DNA from: Zoroaster sp. YZ-2022
Taxonomy: Eukaryota > Echinodermata > Asteroidea > Forcipulatida > Zoroasteridae
DNA length: 64,000 nucleotides
Assembly (NCBI GenBank): GCA_029582265.1
Contig: CM055819.1
Location: forward strand, 39,918,761-39,982,760
Reading direction: 5' to 3'
Made by a program: the position numbers and the translations under genes. Below are positions 42,301 through 54,300 of the stretch, one piece after another (the stretch's first letter is position 1; every line of letters starts with the position of its first letter). Below the pieces are notes generated by a model. It was not told the DNA's origin, did no database searches, and saw nothing but the letters and a program-made list of their open reading frames with translations.

Positions 42301-45300
42301 ACTTAGAAGTCTATTAGACAACTTTACGCATTCAGTTATGACTTAGAAGTCTATTAGGCAACTTTACGCATTCAGTTATGACTTAGAAGTCTATTAGACA
42401 ACTTTACGCATTCAGTTATGACTTAGAAGTCTATTAGACAACTTTACGCTTTCAGTTATGACTAGAAGTCTATTAGACAACTTTACGCATTCAGTTATGA
42501 CTTAGAAGTCTATTAGGCAACTTTACGCATTCAGTTATGACTTAGAAGTCTATTAGACAACTTTACGTGTGTCTTCGTGCGTTTGTTTATGGTTTAAACC
42601 GAGGACTGGGAACAAAAGTGAACAATGGGTCCTCAGTTTGCGGTTGTTTGCAAATATTCTTGATTGAAAAACTTGTACTAATCAAATAATAAAAGCCTAA
42701 CAACAGAGGGAACAAAATAATTATGGAGGGTCTTCTTGGGCGATAACATGATATCGAATATCGCAATACATTTTTTTAAATTGATTTGATTACGATATTG
42801 AGAATCTTTTTAAGTTATCGAGATATCGGCAAATCGCGATATATTGCGATTAAAAAAAATCGGCAAATTAGAAGTCTTTTAAGCTTTTGGAAGCGAGAAA
42901 CAAAAGCGAACTACTTCAGAAGTACATACACGCTCTGCAAACAAATTTGCGATTTATTGTGACCTGTGGTTATCGGCTCTAAAGCAATCATGCATGAATG
43001 AAAAAATAATTGCGATATTTGCCGATATATCGTGGATGAAAAAAAAAAAATCGATCCAAGTCTTCTCCATCCAATGAAATCCACTGCTTGTCAAAGACAG
43101 AACCTGACATTTTTTTGTCCTAAAAAAAGACGGGGTTCCCAGACTTTAGACATCATAGCTACCCACATCTCATCCATCTTACCTTAAGAATGTAGCCAGG
43201 AGTAATGGGTCAACTCGTCTGTACCTCTCATCGGGGATGTAACATCTGATAATCTCACTGACAAGGACTCCTACAATGAAGGTCGCTAAGCTGGACACGG
43301 CGCTGTACCACATAAAAGATATCTACATCGAAATTTGGAATTAACATTAAAGGAAAAGTAAAAAAGAAAAAAAAAAAAAATTCACCAATCTACAGGTATG
43401 AAATTTCTTAATCAAATGCACCTAAACAAATTGACTGGAGTTTTAAGGCCGGTTTATACAGGCCTGTGAGTGGGGTTTGATAAAAAAAGAGGAAAAAAGA
43501 TGAGAACCTAAAAAAGACCCGGTGTCAATGGAGAACATCGTGAGTAGTAATCATGCACGTGTCACGTAGTGCACACATGGACGTAGAATACAAAATGGTG
43601 GTTGTTGTGGTGTGACGCACGTGTTGTTAGGCCGTATAATTCCTTGGCTACGGCCGGAAGTAACACGCAAGTCTATGGGAATTGACCGCAGCCGCTAGCT
43701 ATTGGCTTCCGTAGGCACACTTTCCAGCCATAGCCAACAAAGTAGGACACAGCCGAAATACGGTGTGACGATCAGCCATACCGCTGGTTCGCGCGCTCTA
43801 TATCCAACAGGCGGTATCTGGTGTGGGAACCAATGCACGGATCGCCGATCGAGATCGAGATCCGCGTGAAACAATAATTACACGCAATGCGCAATTTACA
43901 ACAAAATAAAAAACGGATTTTTTTTTTCGGGCGGATTTAAAAAAAAAGCGGAAATTAAAATCGGGAGAGGAAATGAAAAAAGCGGAAATCCGCTAAAACG
44001 CGGAGATTTCACAGGCCTGTTTATAGCAAATTGAATCGTAACGTTGACAAATAAAACCGCACTCTGTTACCATTGTTAATGTAATTAAATTCGTTTCACT
44101 TTCACATTTGCATTAAGTATGAATCGGCCTTAGATGTTGCCCGATTTTTTTTTCAAATAAAAAAAAGTGTCTCTTTTAAAAAAGATTCCATGGATGCCGT
44201 CGTCTTAGCCAAAATAAACGAGACAGGTTTGCAGAGACGGATCAACGCAATACAACAAACTCTAAGCTGAACTCTATTCTGCTCAGTTTTTAAAATCCAA
44301 TTATCAAATAAAACACCAATAATTTCATATTGAATGCAATTCTCAGGTTGTTTGCCGATGAGGTTTTTCTTGACCACAGACAAATTGTGCATGTGTTAAA
44401 GAGCAGATGCAGTGTTTGTGACATCAATGATGATTCGTATGCTGAATGTTTTCTGAGATTCTGACATCTTGACTTAATCTATACAATGCAAATTTTCAGG
44501 TTATTTGCCGATGAGGTTTTTTTTCTTCTGAAAATAATTTGACCGCAGACAAATTGTGTATGCGTTACACAGCACATGCAGTGTTTGTGACATCAATGAT
44601 GATTCGTACGCTGAATGTTTTCTGAGATTCTGACATCTTGACTTACTCTATACAATGGAAATGCATCTTCTTTGATATCACCGTTCTCGTCTTGATGTGT
44701 GGATGCTCCTATTGTGATCCATAGGGACAAATAGAAACCAACCAGCATACCGAGCAACGCACCTCTGAATACAACAACAAAAAAATCAATTAAAACCCTA
44801 ACTCCCTGTTACAGTTTGGCTACTGTTTAGGCTTCATCTCTTTATACTTTGGAAGTAATTTTTCTTCAAAGCTATAAGGATTTTATGAGGAAGTTAAAAA
44901 TGTGTTGCAGGAGATTAAAAATATAGGTTTTATAGGTTAATATAGGTTTTTTTGGGGGAAATAAAGGTTCCCATTTTGAAATATAGGTTTTTATAGGTTT
45001 TACAGGTTTTATAGGTTCCACTGGGAGGCCTGCATCTGTTCTCATAATATGAACCAACTCGTCATGAAGGAGAGAACCCTATCATACCCTGTATTTGCTC
45101 TTCTATACAGCATCCCCAAGGAGAAGACACCGAGTAAAGGTCCTCCTATGCCCCCGAGCACAGTGTTAGCCATCTTGATGAGACTGCCGAGCTTCGATGC
45201 GAGGAAGGCTAGAGCGACGGCCAATACGCCATAACCAGCGGCTGCGTGTCCAAAACAAAAATGCATCATTCATATTAAATTAGAAATTTATGATGATATG

Positions 45301-48300
45301 TTAAAAGTACCCTCAGTTTATAGTTTGATGAAATTCTTGCGTCGGATGATAAACAATTGACTTAATTTTACCCTACACCGACGTGTGTATAGCACTGTAT
45401 TCTCAGTGCTTTCCGAGTGTCTGTGGAAAAAAAACTACACAGGCGACTCGGGCGGGATTTGAACCCACGACCTGTGAAGTTTTTTCCACAGACACTTGGA
45501 AAGCACCGAGTATACAGTGCTATACACACGTTGGTGTAGGGCAAAAATTAAGTCGATTACCCTCAGATTCCACTATGCACTGCCTGGCCTGGAGTAAAGA
45601 TGGATACCCAAGAGGGTAGAGATGGATGTTGTGTTCAATTACAGCCAACGTAGCGCTGAGTATGGCAGCACTGAGCTGTTAACTCCACAGGGAGCTGAGA
45701 AAGGATTGATATTGGCCTAATGACCAGGGGGAATAGGGCTGTGCGTTTTTCGGATATTTTTGGAACCGGACACCCGAAATCAGGAAACTTGGGATACCCG
45801 TTTTCATTTTTGTTGAAAACATGCCTCCTGTGGTGTACAAATACATGTACTGTAAATGGTAACAAATTGACTTTTATAACACAGAGGATACCATACTATC
45901 GATCTTTTCTTTATTGGAGTGTAATCTCTTGAATTTAAAGATAATTGTCTGTACAAGTGCATTGTTCAAGAGTCACAGATTTCTGTTCGCACCGCTCAAA
46001 TGTTAAGTCTGAATTTTAAAAAGTCGTTTATGGGTAATTGGAACCGAAAAATGGAACCGGGTAATGACCGTTTCGGTCGGGTATCTGGATACCCGGATAC
46101 CCAGCACAGCCCTAAGGGGGAATAATGTAAAGTGCTTAGAGTACCACATCGTGATAGATTTCTCGCTTTAAAAGACTCCAATATTATTATTATTATTATA
46201 CACAGGTCTGACCTCATTTCTATGACTTACTGAGTATTTTTGAGATGACAGTGTCGCACCGGTCCTGTGCTTGGTTCACAGAACTTATACTTGGCGTTGA
46301 GATTGAGTTTGAGTTTGCTGAACTCTCGGTCGTGTTGGTTGTTACTTCTTCGCTGACCGTGGACTCGGCTCGGCTTTTATTTGGTCCTCTCCATGGTCGG
46401 ACGATGTCCATTAATGTGACGGCTGCTAAGGCGTTAAGTCCTGATGACACGGTGCTGTAATAACAACGAAAGGAAACATTTAACTTTTTTTTGCATTTCA
46501 ATTGTTCTTGGAACATTTGTTTGTATTTTACCAAAAATTTTAAGCAATTTTCATTTTTAAATGAAAATTGCAATTTTCCTCTTTAGAAAGGAAAACAAAT
46601 ATTTTAAAACAAAAAAATATATATACTTTTTTAGTTGAAAATTTCCCAAATATTCTTAATAATTTTAAGATTTTGGGCAATTTTTTTGAACAGTTTGAGA
46701 TTTTGAGAAATATTTGTTGAAAACTTCAAAATTTGAAAACAATGGAGGACTCAAAATTATTTTTCATATGTAATATAAAGTGCTACAGAGGAGTTTATTT
46801 GAAGATTTTTTTTACTGGTCCTAAAAGGTGTGTGTGTGTGCGTGTGTGAGCGCATTCAAACAGGGGACATATAAGAAAAGGGACAATAGTTCCCGGTTGC
46901 TATCACAATGGAGAACAATATGTCCCCGCTTTTTTGGACAAAGGAATTTGACAAAGGATGTCCCCGATTGCAGGCGTTTACACACGTGTGTGTGTGTGTG
47001 TGCGTGTGTGAGCGCATTCAAACCGGGGACATATAAGAAAAGGGACAATAGTCCCCGGTTGCTATCACAATGGAGAACAATATGTCCCCGCTTTTTTGGA
47101 CAAAGGAATTTGACAAAGGATGTCCCCGATTGCAGGTGTTTACACACGTGTGTGTGTGTGTGTGCGTGTGTGAGCGCATTCAAACCGGGGACGTATAACA
47201 AAAGGGACAATGGTCCCCGGTTGCTATCACAATGGAGAACAATATGTCCCCGTATTTTTGGACAAAGGAATTTGACAAAGGATGTCCCCGATTGCAGGTG
47301 TTTACACACGTGTGTGTGTGTGTGTGCGTGTTCAAGCACTGGCCGCGTTATGGGGACAGAGAACAAAAGAGGGATCCGGAATTACTTAGCTGTGGGGACA
47401 TTTTCATTGTCCCCACAACGTTTTTAATCCCCAAAATCCTTTGTATTTTGTCCCCACAACGCCCCGTGCGGGATTGTGTGTGTGTGTGTGTGTGTACGTG
47501 TTTATGGTGTAAACCGAGGACACATAACAAAAGGGAACAATATGTCCTCAGTATGCGCACGGTGTCCTCGGTATGTAAACGTGTACAAATCTAATGGGAG
47601 AAGCCTCAAAAAGTTAGAGTCCAACAACAAAGGGAACAAAAGAGGGGAACAATAGGGTGTCCTCGGTTTACACCATATACACGACTGTGTGTGTATGTGT
47701 GTGTTCAAGCACTGGCCGCGTTATGGGGACAGAGAACAAAAGAGGGATCCGGAATTACTTAGCTGTGGGGACATTTTCATTGTCCCCACAACGTTTTTAA
47801 TCCCCAAAATCCTTTGTATTTTGTCCCCACAACGCCCCGTGCGGGATTGTGTGTGTGTGCGTGTGTGAGCGCATTCAAACCGGGGACGTATAACAAAAGG
47901 GACAATGGTCCCCGGTTGCTCTCACAATGGAGAACAATATGTCCCCGTATTTTTGGACAAAGGAATTTGACAAAGGATGTCCCCGATTGCAGGTGTTTAC
48001 ACACGTGCGTGTGTGTGGGGGGGGGGGGGGGGTTGGTAATATACCGCCCATGAGAATTTCCAATAGTGATTAGGCTAAAGACATTTTAAAGAAAAAACAT
48101 ATTTTTGGGGGTTACAAACACCAGAATCTTTGGAATAACCTTACCTGAGTGTACCAGCAAAAAGACAAGCCACAAACAGACCCTGGATACCTGGTATCTT
48201 CCCAAACTCCATACTCACAAAATACACCAAGATCTGAGTAAAACAAAATTGCAGGACATTAACCCTCCTCCTCTCGCTGCACTTTTAGTGGCAAATAGCT

Positions 48301-51300
48301 ACAGCGGTCAAAACCAGTCAACTGCCTGTTTTTGACGGTTGACCTAAATGTGCACCACACAGGGGCATTTTTTGACTGGTTTTTACTGTCATTTTGACCA
48401 CCCTGAACAATACCAGACAATGCTTTTACCAGTCAAAACGGTCCACTCATTTTGACCTGTAAATGTAGTTAACTACATGTAAGGTTTGACAGCTAGTGTT
48501 TGACTTTTAAGTGCACTAGATGTACCTTGGGAAGTATACCAACATTTTGGTTAATGAAAAAATACTTCAACGGTGTTCAGAAGAACACAAGACCCGTCAA
48601 CAAAGAAGTTAACTTATAGATAGGCTGCAATAACATCTAACTGGAAAACTGAATGGGCCAACACAATAATAAATCAAGCCCAATTGAATTCGGTAATATA
48701 AATGAATCTTAATTTTCCCCCCTCAATATTCCATATCTGAATCATTGCAATCTGGTTGAATTACCTGATCTGAGCTTTTGTAGTTGGGCGTGTAATGAGG
48801 TTGTGGTCCGCCGTTGTTCACCATGGTCGTAGCTATATAATAAACAAAACACAAAAGGCGTTATTTGACTCCAGTATCAGCTCTGTGCACAGCCTCATGA
48901 GGGCACTATTTCTTCAGCAATGTCAGAGCCGTGTATAGAAAGTGTTGCGACATAAGTGTTACCAAACATCTGGACTCAAACGTTGGCAGTAACTCTTGTT
49001 ACACATGTAAACTGGGAACACAATGGATTCGCGTGGCAGTGTACATGGATCAGCAGCCATTATGAGTCCAAATCTCTTAGTTATTGCATCTCTCTCAATA
49101 CACAGATCTGAACCACAAGATGGTGGATTTAGCTGATTTTGGATCCAGGGGGAATGCAGTTGAATACTTCAAAATTTTGGAAAGACTTAGAAGATTTTGT
49201 CATCAGGAGAATGCACACATGGTTTATAAAAAAAAAGGAAATAAAACAAAAATAAATAAAATTTAAAAAATTTATCAATACAACAAAAAGTTACAATTTT
49301 ATTTTTTTAATTTAAAAAAATTAAAAACCCAAACAAAACAATAAAAAGTAATTAAAAAACAATAAAAAGTAATTAAAAAACAATAAAAAGTAATTAAAAA
49401 AACAATAAAAAGTAATTAAAAAAACAATAAAAAGTAATTAAAAAACAATAAAAAGTAATTAAAAAACAATAAAAAGTAATTAAAAAACAATAAAAAGTAA
49501 TTAAAAAACAATAAAAAGTAATTAAAAAAAAATAAAAAGTAATTTAAAAAAATAAAAAGTAATTAAAAAACAATAAAATGTAATTAAAAAACAATAAAAA
49601 GTAATTAAAAAACAATAAAATGCAATTAAAAAAACAATAAAAAGTAATTAAAAAACAATAAAATGTAATTAAAAAAACAATAAAACATTATTAGAAATGA
49701 GCTTAACTTATTCAAAATAAAACATAATAACATGCCAAATTAAGTACATTTTTATAAAAACATTCGGTAAACTTCTGACACATTATAGTTGTTTAGCCGC
49801 ATGCACTTTCAGTTCCGTCATTCAGAATAATGACTTTTTATGACTGCTTTTGATCCAATCCAATTTTTAAATTAAAAAAAAAAAATTGACTCAATACGCA
49901 GCTACCAGGTTGATTTGTGCATAAAAAAAACATTTATAGGGACAGTATCGTCACTATCTGAGCAGATTTTCAACAGGGCATGGAATCGGTGTCTTAGTTT
50001 AAGATGAACACAGTGAGTGAATATTACTGGCTCATTTATGCAGCAGCAAGGGTTTATGACTTTATCATGTGGGGTATTACTTTCTGTTACTGAGTTAATC
50101 TAAAACTAGCACTCCGATTCCATGCCCTGTTGACCGTGACGATATTGTCCCTGTAAATGATGGTACAATGATGATAATGTACACAAAACTGCTTCTATGA
50201 GTATGCTTACTCTCTTTGAATCAAGATACATTGAAGGGATGGTACAACATTGGTAATGTTGGCCAAACTGCTTCTATGAGTATGCTTACTCTCTTTGAAT
50301 CAAGATATACATTGAAGGGAAGGTACAACATTGGTAATGTTGGCAAAACTGCTTCTACGAGTATGCTCTCTTTGAATCAAGATATACATTGAAGGGAAGG
50401 TACAACATTGGTAATGTTGGCAAAACTGCTTCTACGAGTATGCTTACTCTCTTTGAATCAAGATGTACATTGAAGGGATGGTACAACATTGGTAATATTG
50501 ACAAAACTGCTTCTATGAGTATGCTTACTCTCTTTGAATCAAGATATACATTGAACGGAAGGTACAGCATTGGTAATGCTGGCAAAACTGCTTCTATGAG
50601 TATGCTTACTCTCTTTGAATCAAGATATACATTGAACGGAAGGTACAACATTGGCAATGTTGGAAAGACTGCTTCTATGAGTATTCTTACTCTCTTTAAA
50701 CAACCAATCTGTGTAAGTTTCAGCTCAATGCGGAGTCTAAGTCATGAGAAAAGAGTGATAAAGCCTTCAGAATTTTTACAGGTCATTATCAGTGTTGTGT
50801 ATTCCCTTTAAATTACAAGTAGTCTTACTTGCTGTAGTTGAATTCAGGGCGGGATGCAATGATGTTGCTAGATCTAAAAGATGACAACAGACAAAAGATG
50901 AAAGTATGTTGACGGCATCAATGAAATTATTCACCCACTCAATAGATTCAACAGTGGGTTTCTCTGCAATGTGCAGAATCAATGTTATTGTGACTGGCTC
51001 TGGCAAAACCCTAAACTTGGACCCAACTTTTCAGAATGACCTCCCGATTTTATCGTGAAAATTAACAATGTTCCCAACAACGTTTTAGGATTTTTCTTTT
51101 TCCATCAAAATCTAGAGAAAGTGCTCTAACTCTATATGGTGACATGAAAACCTCAAACTGGTCCACGGGGTTAAGTTTTTGACCTTTTCAATGGCTGTTA
51201 CGCATAATGGTAAATGCCGAAAAGTTTCAGGTTTTGCCAGAGTGGGTCACAAATATACCTCAAAATCAGACACAAATAGCCCAAAATATGCATTTATGCA

Positions 51301-54300
51301 TGAACCTTTTGTCTGTCCATGTGTCTGTCTATTTTTGTTCACAGACTTTACCAATGTAACCCTATCAAGGCTGGGGGGGGGGGGGTGGGGGGGGAGGGTT
51401 CATTGTGCCCCCTCCATATTTTCTGTATTCTTCAGCCGATTTTCATGAAACTTCGTAGGTGTGTTCAGTTTGACACGATCTATCAAATGAGGCCATGAAA
51501 ACTTTCATAGGTCACCGTAAGAGTGCGCTATACTCATTTTTTCCTCATTTTTGGGGGTAAAACTTCCTTAATTGTTATCAGTTGGCCGTGAAGTTTGGCA
51601 CACATGTTGGCTTCAGCATGATCGGACAAAGCGTTCTGGAGATATACAGGGGTGTGATCGGGCAGTTTCGAAATATCCACGTAAATTTTGCTAGGGGTAT
51701 TGGGGCCGCTGTTGTGAACAGCGCTGGGGTGAAATCTATAGTTCTGAGCGTTTGCTTTGCTTTCCTTTATTGCTTAAATCTTTAAAATCAGGAGGATCAC
51801 AACATTGCGATTTGTAAAAATCCGAAAATCCGGACAAATCACACCCACGATTATAAAAAATGTCATGGGGGGGGGGTCCCCTCCCAGGATTGATAGGGTT
51901 AAGCTATTGCTATGAGGCCGCCATTTTTTGAAAACACAACAGGCACTCAGTGTCACAGCAGTGCTGAAAGTGCACAAAATTCCAAATCCCACACCTTGCC
52001 CCAGAAAACAAGTGGTTACCTTACAAAATTTACTGATTGGTAACCAAACACTCAGTTAACAAGACAACACAAAAAAAAAATTAAGAGGACTGACTTTTGG
52101 AAAGTTCAGGAATTCCGTCAACTTTTATGCATAAATCACTGATTTGCTCATGAATATGCAAATTCTCATTGGTATATAGGCCAAACCGTATCAAAAAAAG
52201 GTATAGAAACACACACAAGTTGGCAATTCAAAGGTACAAAATTGATGTCAAGAAAAAATAAAGTCACAAAAATTCCTATTTCATAGGCCATTTTAATTTG
52301 TTTTAATGCATATTTGCCCTGAACAAGGCCAAAAGCCACTCAAGGTACAGTGCTACAATAGAAGTCAAATAAAATGTAAATAGACTCAGAGGAGCTGAAT
52401 ATGGGAATTGAGATTCCTCTTGAAACAGGATAGATCGTAGGATGAAGGGAAACATGCACCAGGCAAGAATTCCAAAGAGATCCAGCACGTAGGAGAGAAG
52501 CTATTAGTATGGGTACAGCTAGGGTGTAGGGGTGAGAACAGGCAGAAAGCTGAGATTCACGCTCAAACACCCTAACAGGAGGGAACCAAGTTGGATAGAC
52601 CGGTGGAACATTTACCATGATAATATATCTGTGAAACAAACTAAGGGTGGCAACAGACCTACGGTGTGAAAGTGATTGTATAACGATGAGCCCAACTTGT
52701 CACCAATAAAATTAACAATACGCTTCTGCATCCTATATCTAATAAAGATAAGGGGGGAGGGCCAAAGTCATGGTACAGCCAAGCCTTTGAGAAGCCTGGC
52801 CAGGCCCAGGCTACCTGACCTCCTAATTGTCTTTTGTGAGTCCTAATCCTGTAACAATACAGTACCTGCCAATCAACACAACCTGGGCTTCTGGAGGGCC
52901 TAGCCCAGGCAAGCAGAGCTCATTATATAGGCCAGTAGGCAGGGGAAAAGCCTGGGCCTGACCGGGCTTCTCAAAGGCTTGGCTGTACCATGACTTTGGC
53001 CCTTGTCCCTAAGTGACATGCAGAAGCACCAGCCCTAATGTGACAACAGTACTCTATTAGGGTACGTATATTTGTTTTATACAAATACATGATAGGAAAC
53101 TCACTGTTATAGTATGCAAATAAGACTAATCCAATAAGACCAACTAGTGTCAAGACAATGAAGGTTCCTGGTAGACCAAACCATACCGACCTGTCAAACA
53201 AATCAACAACAGTTTTGAGAATTATATGGAAAAGGTTCAGGGGTGTGATTTGACAAAAGTAACAAAATCCTGAAAAATGGGTAGCGGGCCTGGGTCTCCC
53301 TTGGGTCTAGAGGACAAATGCCCCCTGAACCTCCTGTGGGTAGCAGGCCTGGGTCTCCCTTTGGTCTAGAGGACAAATTCCCCCTGAACCTCCTGTGGGT
53401 AGCAGGCCTGGGTCTCCCTTTGGTCTAGAGGACAAAGCCCCCTGAACCTCCTGTGGGTAGCAGGCCTGGGTCTCCCTTTGGTCTAGAGGACAAAGCCCCC
53501 TGAACCTCCTGTGGGTAGCAGGCCTGGGTCTCCATTTGGTCTAGAGGACAAATGCCCCCTGAACCTCCTGTGGGTAGCAGGCCTGGGTCTCCCTTTGGTC
53601 TAGAGGACAAAGCCCCCTGAACCTCCTGTGGGTAGCAGGCCTGGGTCTCCCTTTGGTCTAGAGGACAAAGCCCCCTGAACCTCCTGTGGGTAGCAGGCCT
53701 GGGGCCGATTTCACAAAGAGCTAAGATTGATCTTAACTATGTATCAATCTTAATTGCTTAGCAAAGTGTGATGTCACAATACAAATCACTATGGTAATAC
53801 TAACAACTCATCTTAAGATGAATCTTAGTGCTTTGTGAAATCGAGCCCTGGGTCTCCATTTGGTCTAGAGGACAAAGCCCCCTGAACCTCCTGGGTGTTT
53901 AATTTTGGAGGATTTTACAGACTCTCCACATCTAAAACTAGAGGTTTGGACACAATACAGGCTACTTCTTTCTTTCCTTGGTGGGTATATCTCTTCTTTC
54001 AAAAACATTGAGTCAAATGGAGACTTGAAATCAGGAAAAATCCTGAAAAATCAGTACATATGATACAGATTAGTCATGTTATAATTCATTTGGGAAATAA
54101 TTTTACAAATCTTACTTAAATGACAGCACCTCTGAATACCATCATCAACTTTACACTAAGTAAGTTTTTTTTATAAAACTTTTATAATTTATGTATGTTG
54201 AAATAACCAATAGTGTAACAGGGGTTTTAAAGTTATCATAAAAATGCCTACTTTTTGGCTTCTTTGAGGTTTTTTGCTGTCAAGAATCGCTGGACGGATA

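Noticed and set aside
39891..42567. CRISPR-like appearance of regular 40-bp repeats
   Set aside because: No spacers between units, and the genome is eukaryotic; it is a tandem satellite.
46821..47594. Open frames of 181-199 codons on both strands
   Set aside because: Caused by 162-bp repeats with (GT)n; peptide is low complexity.
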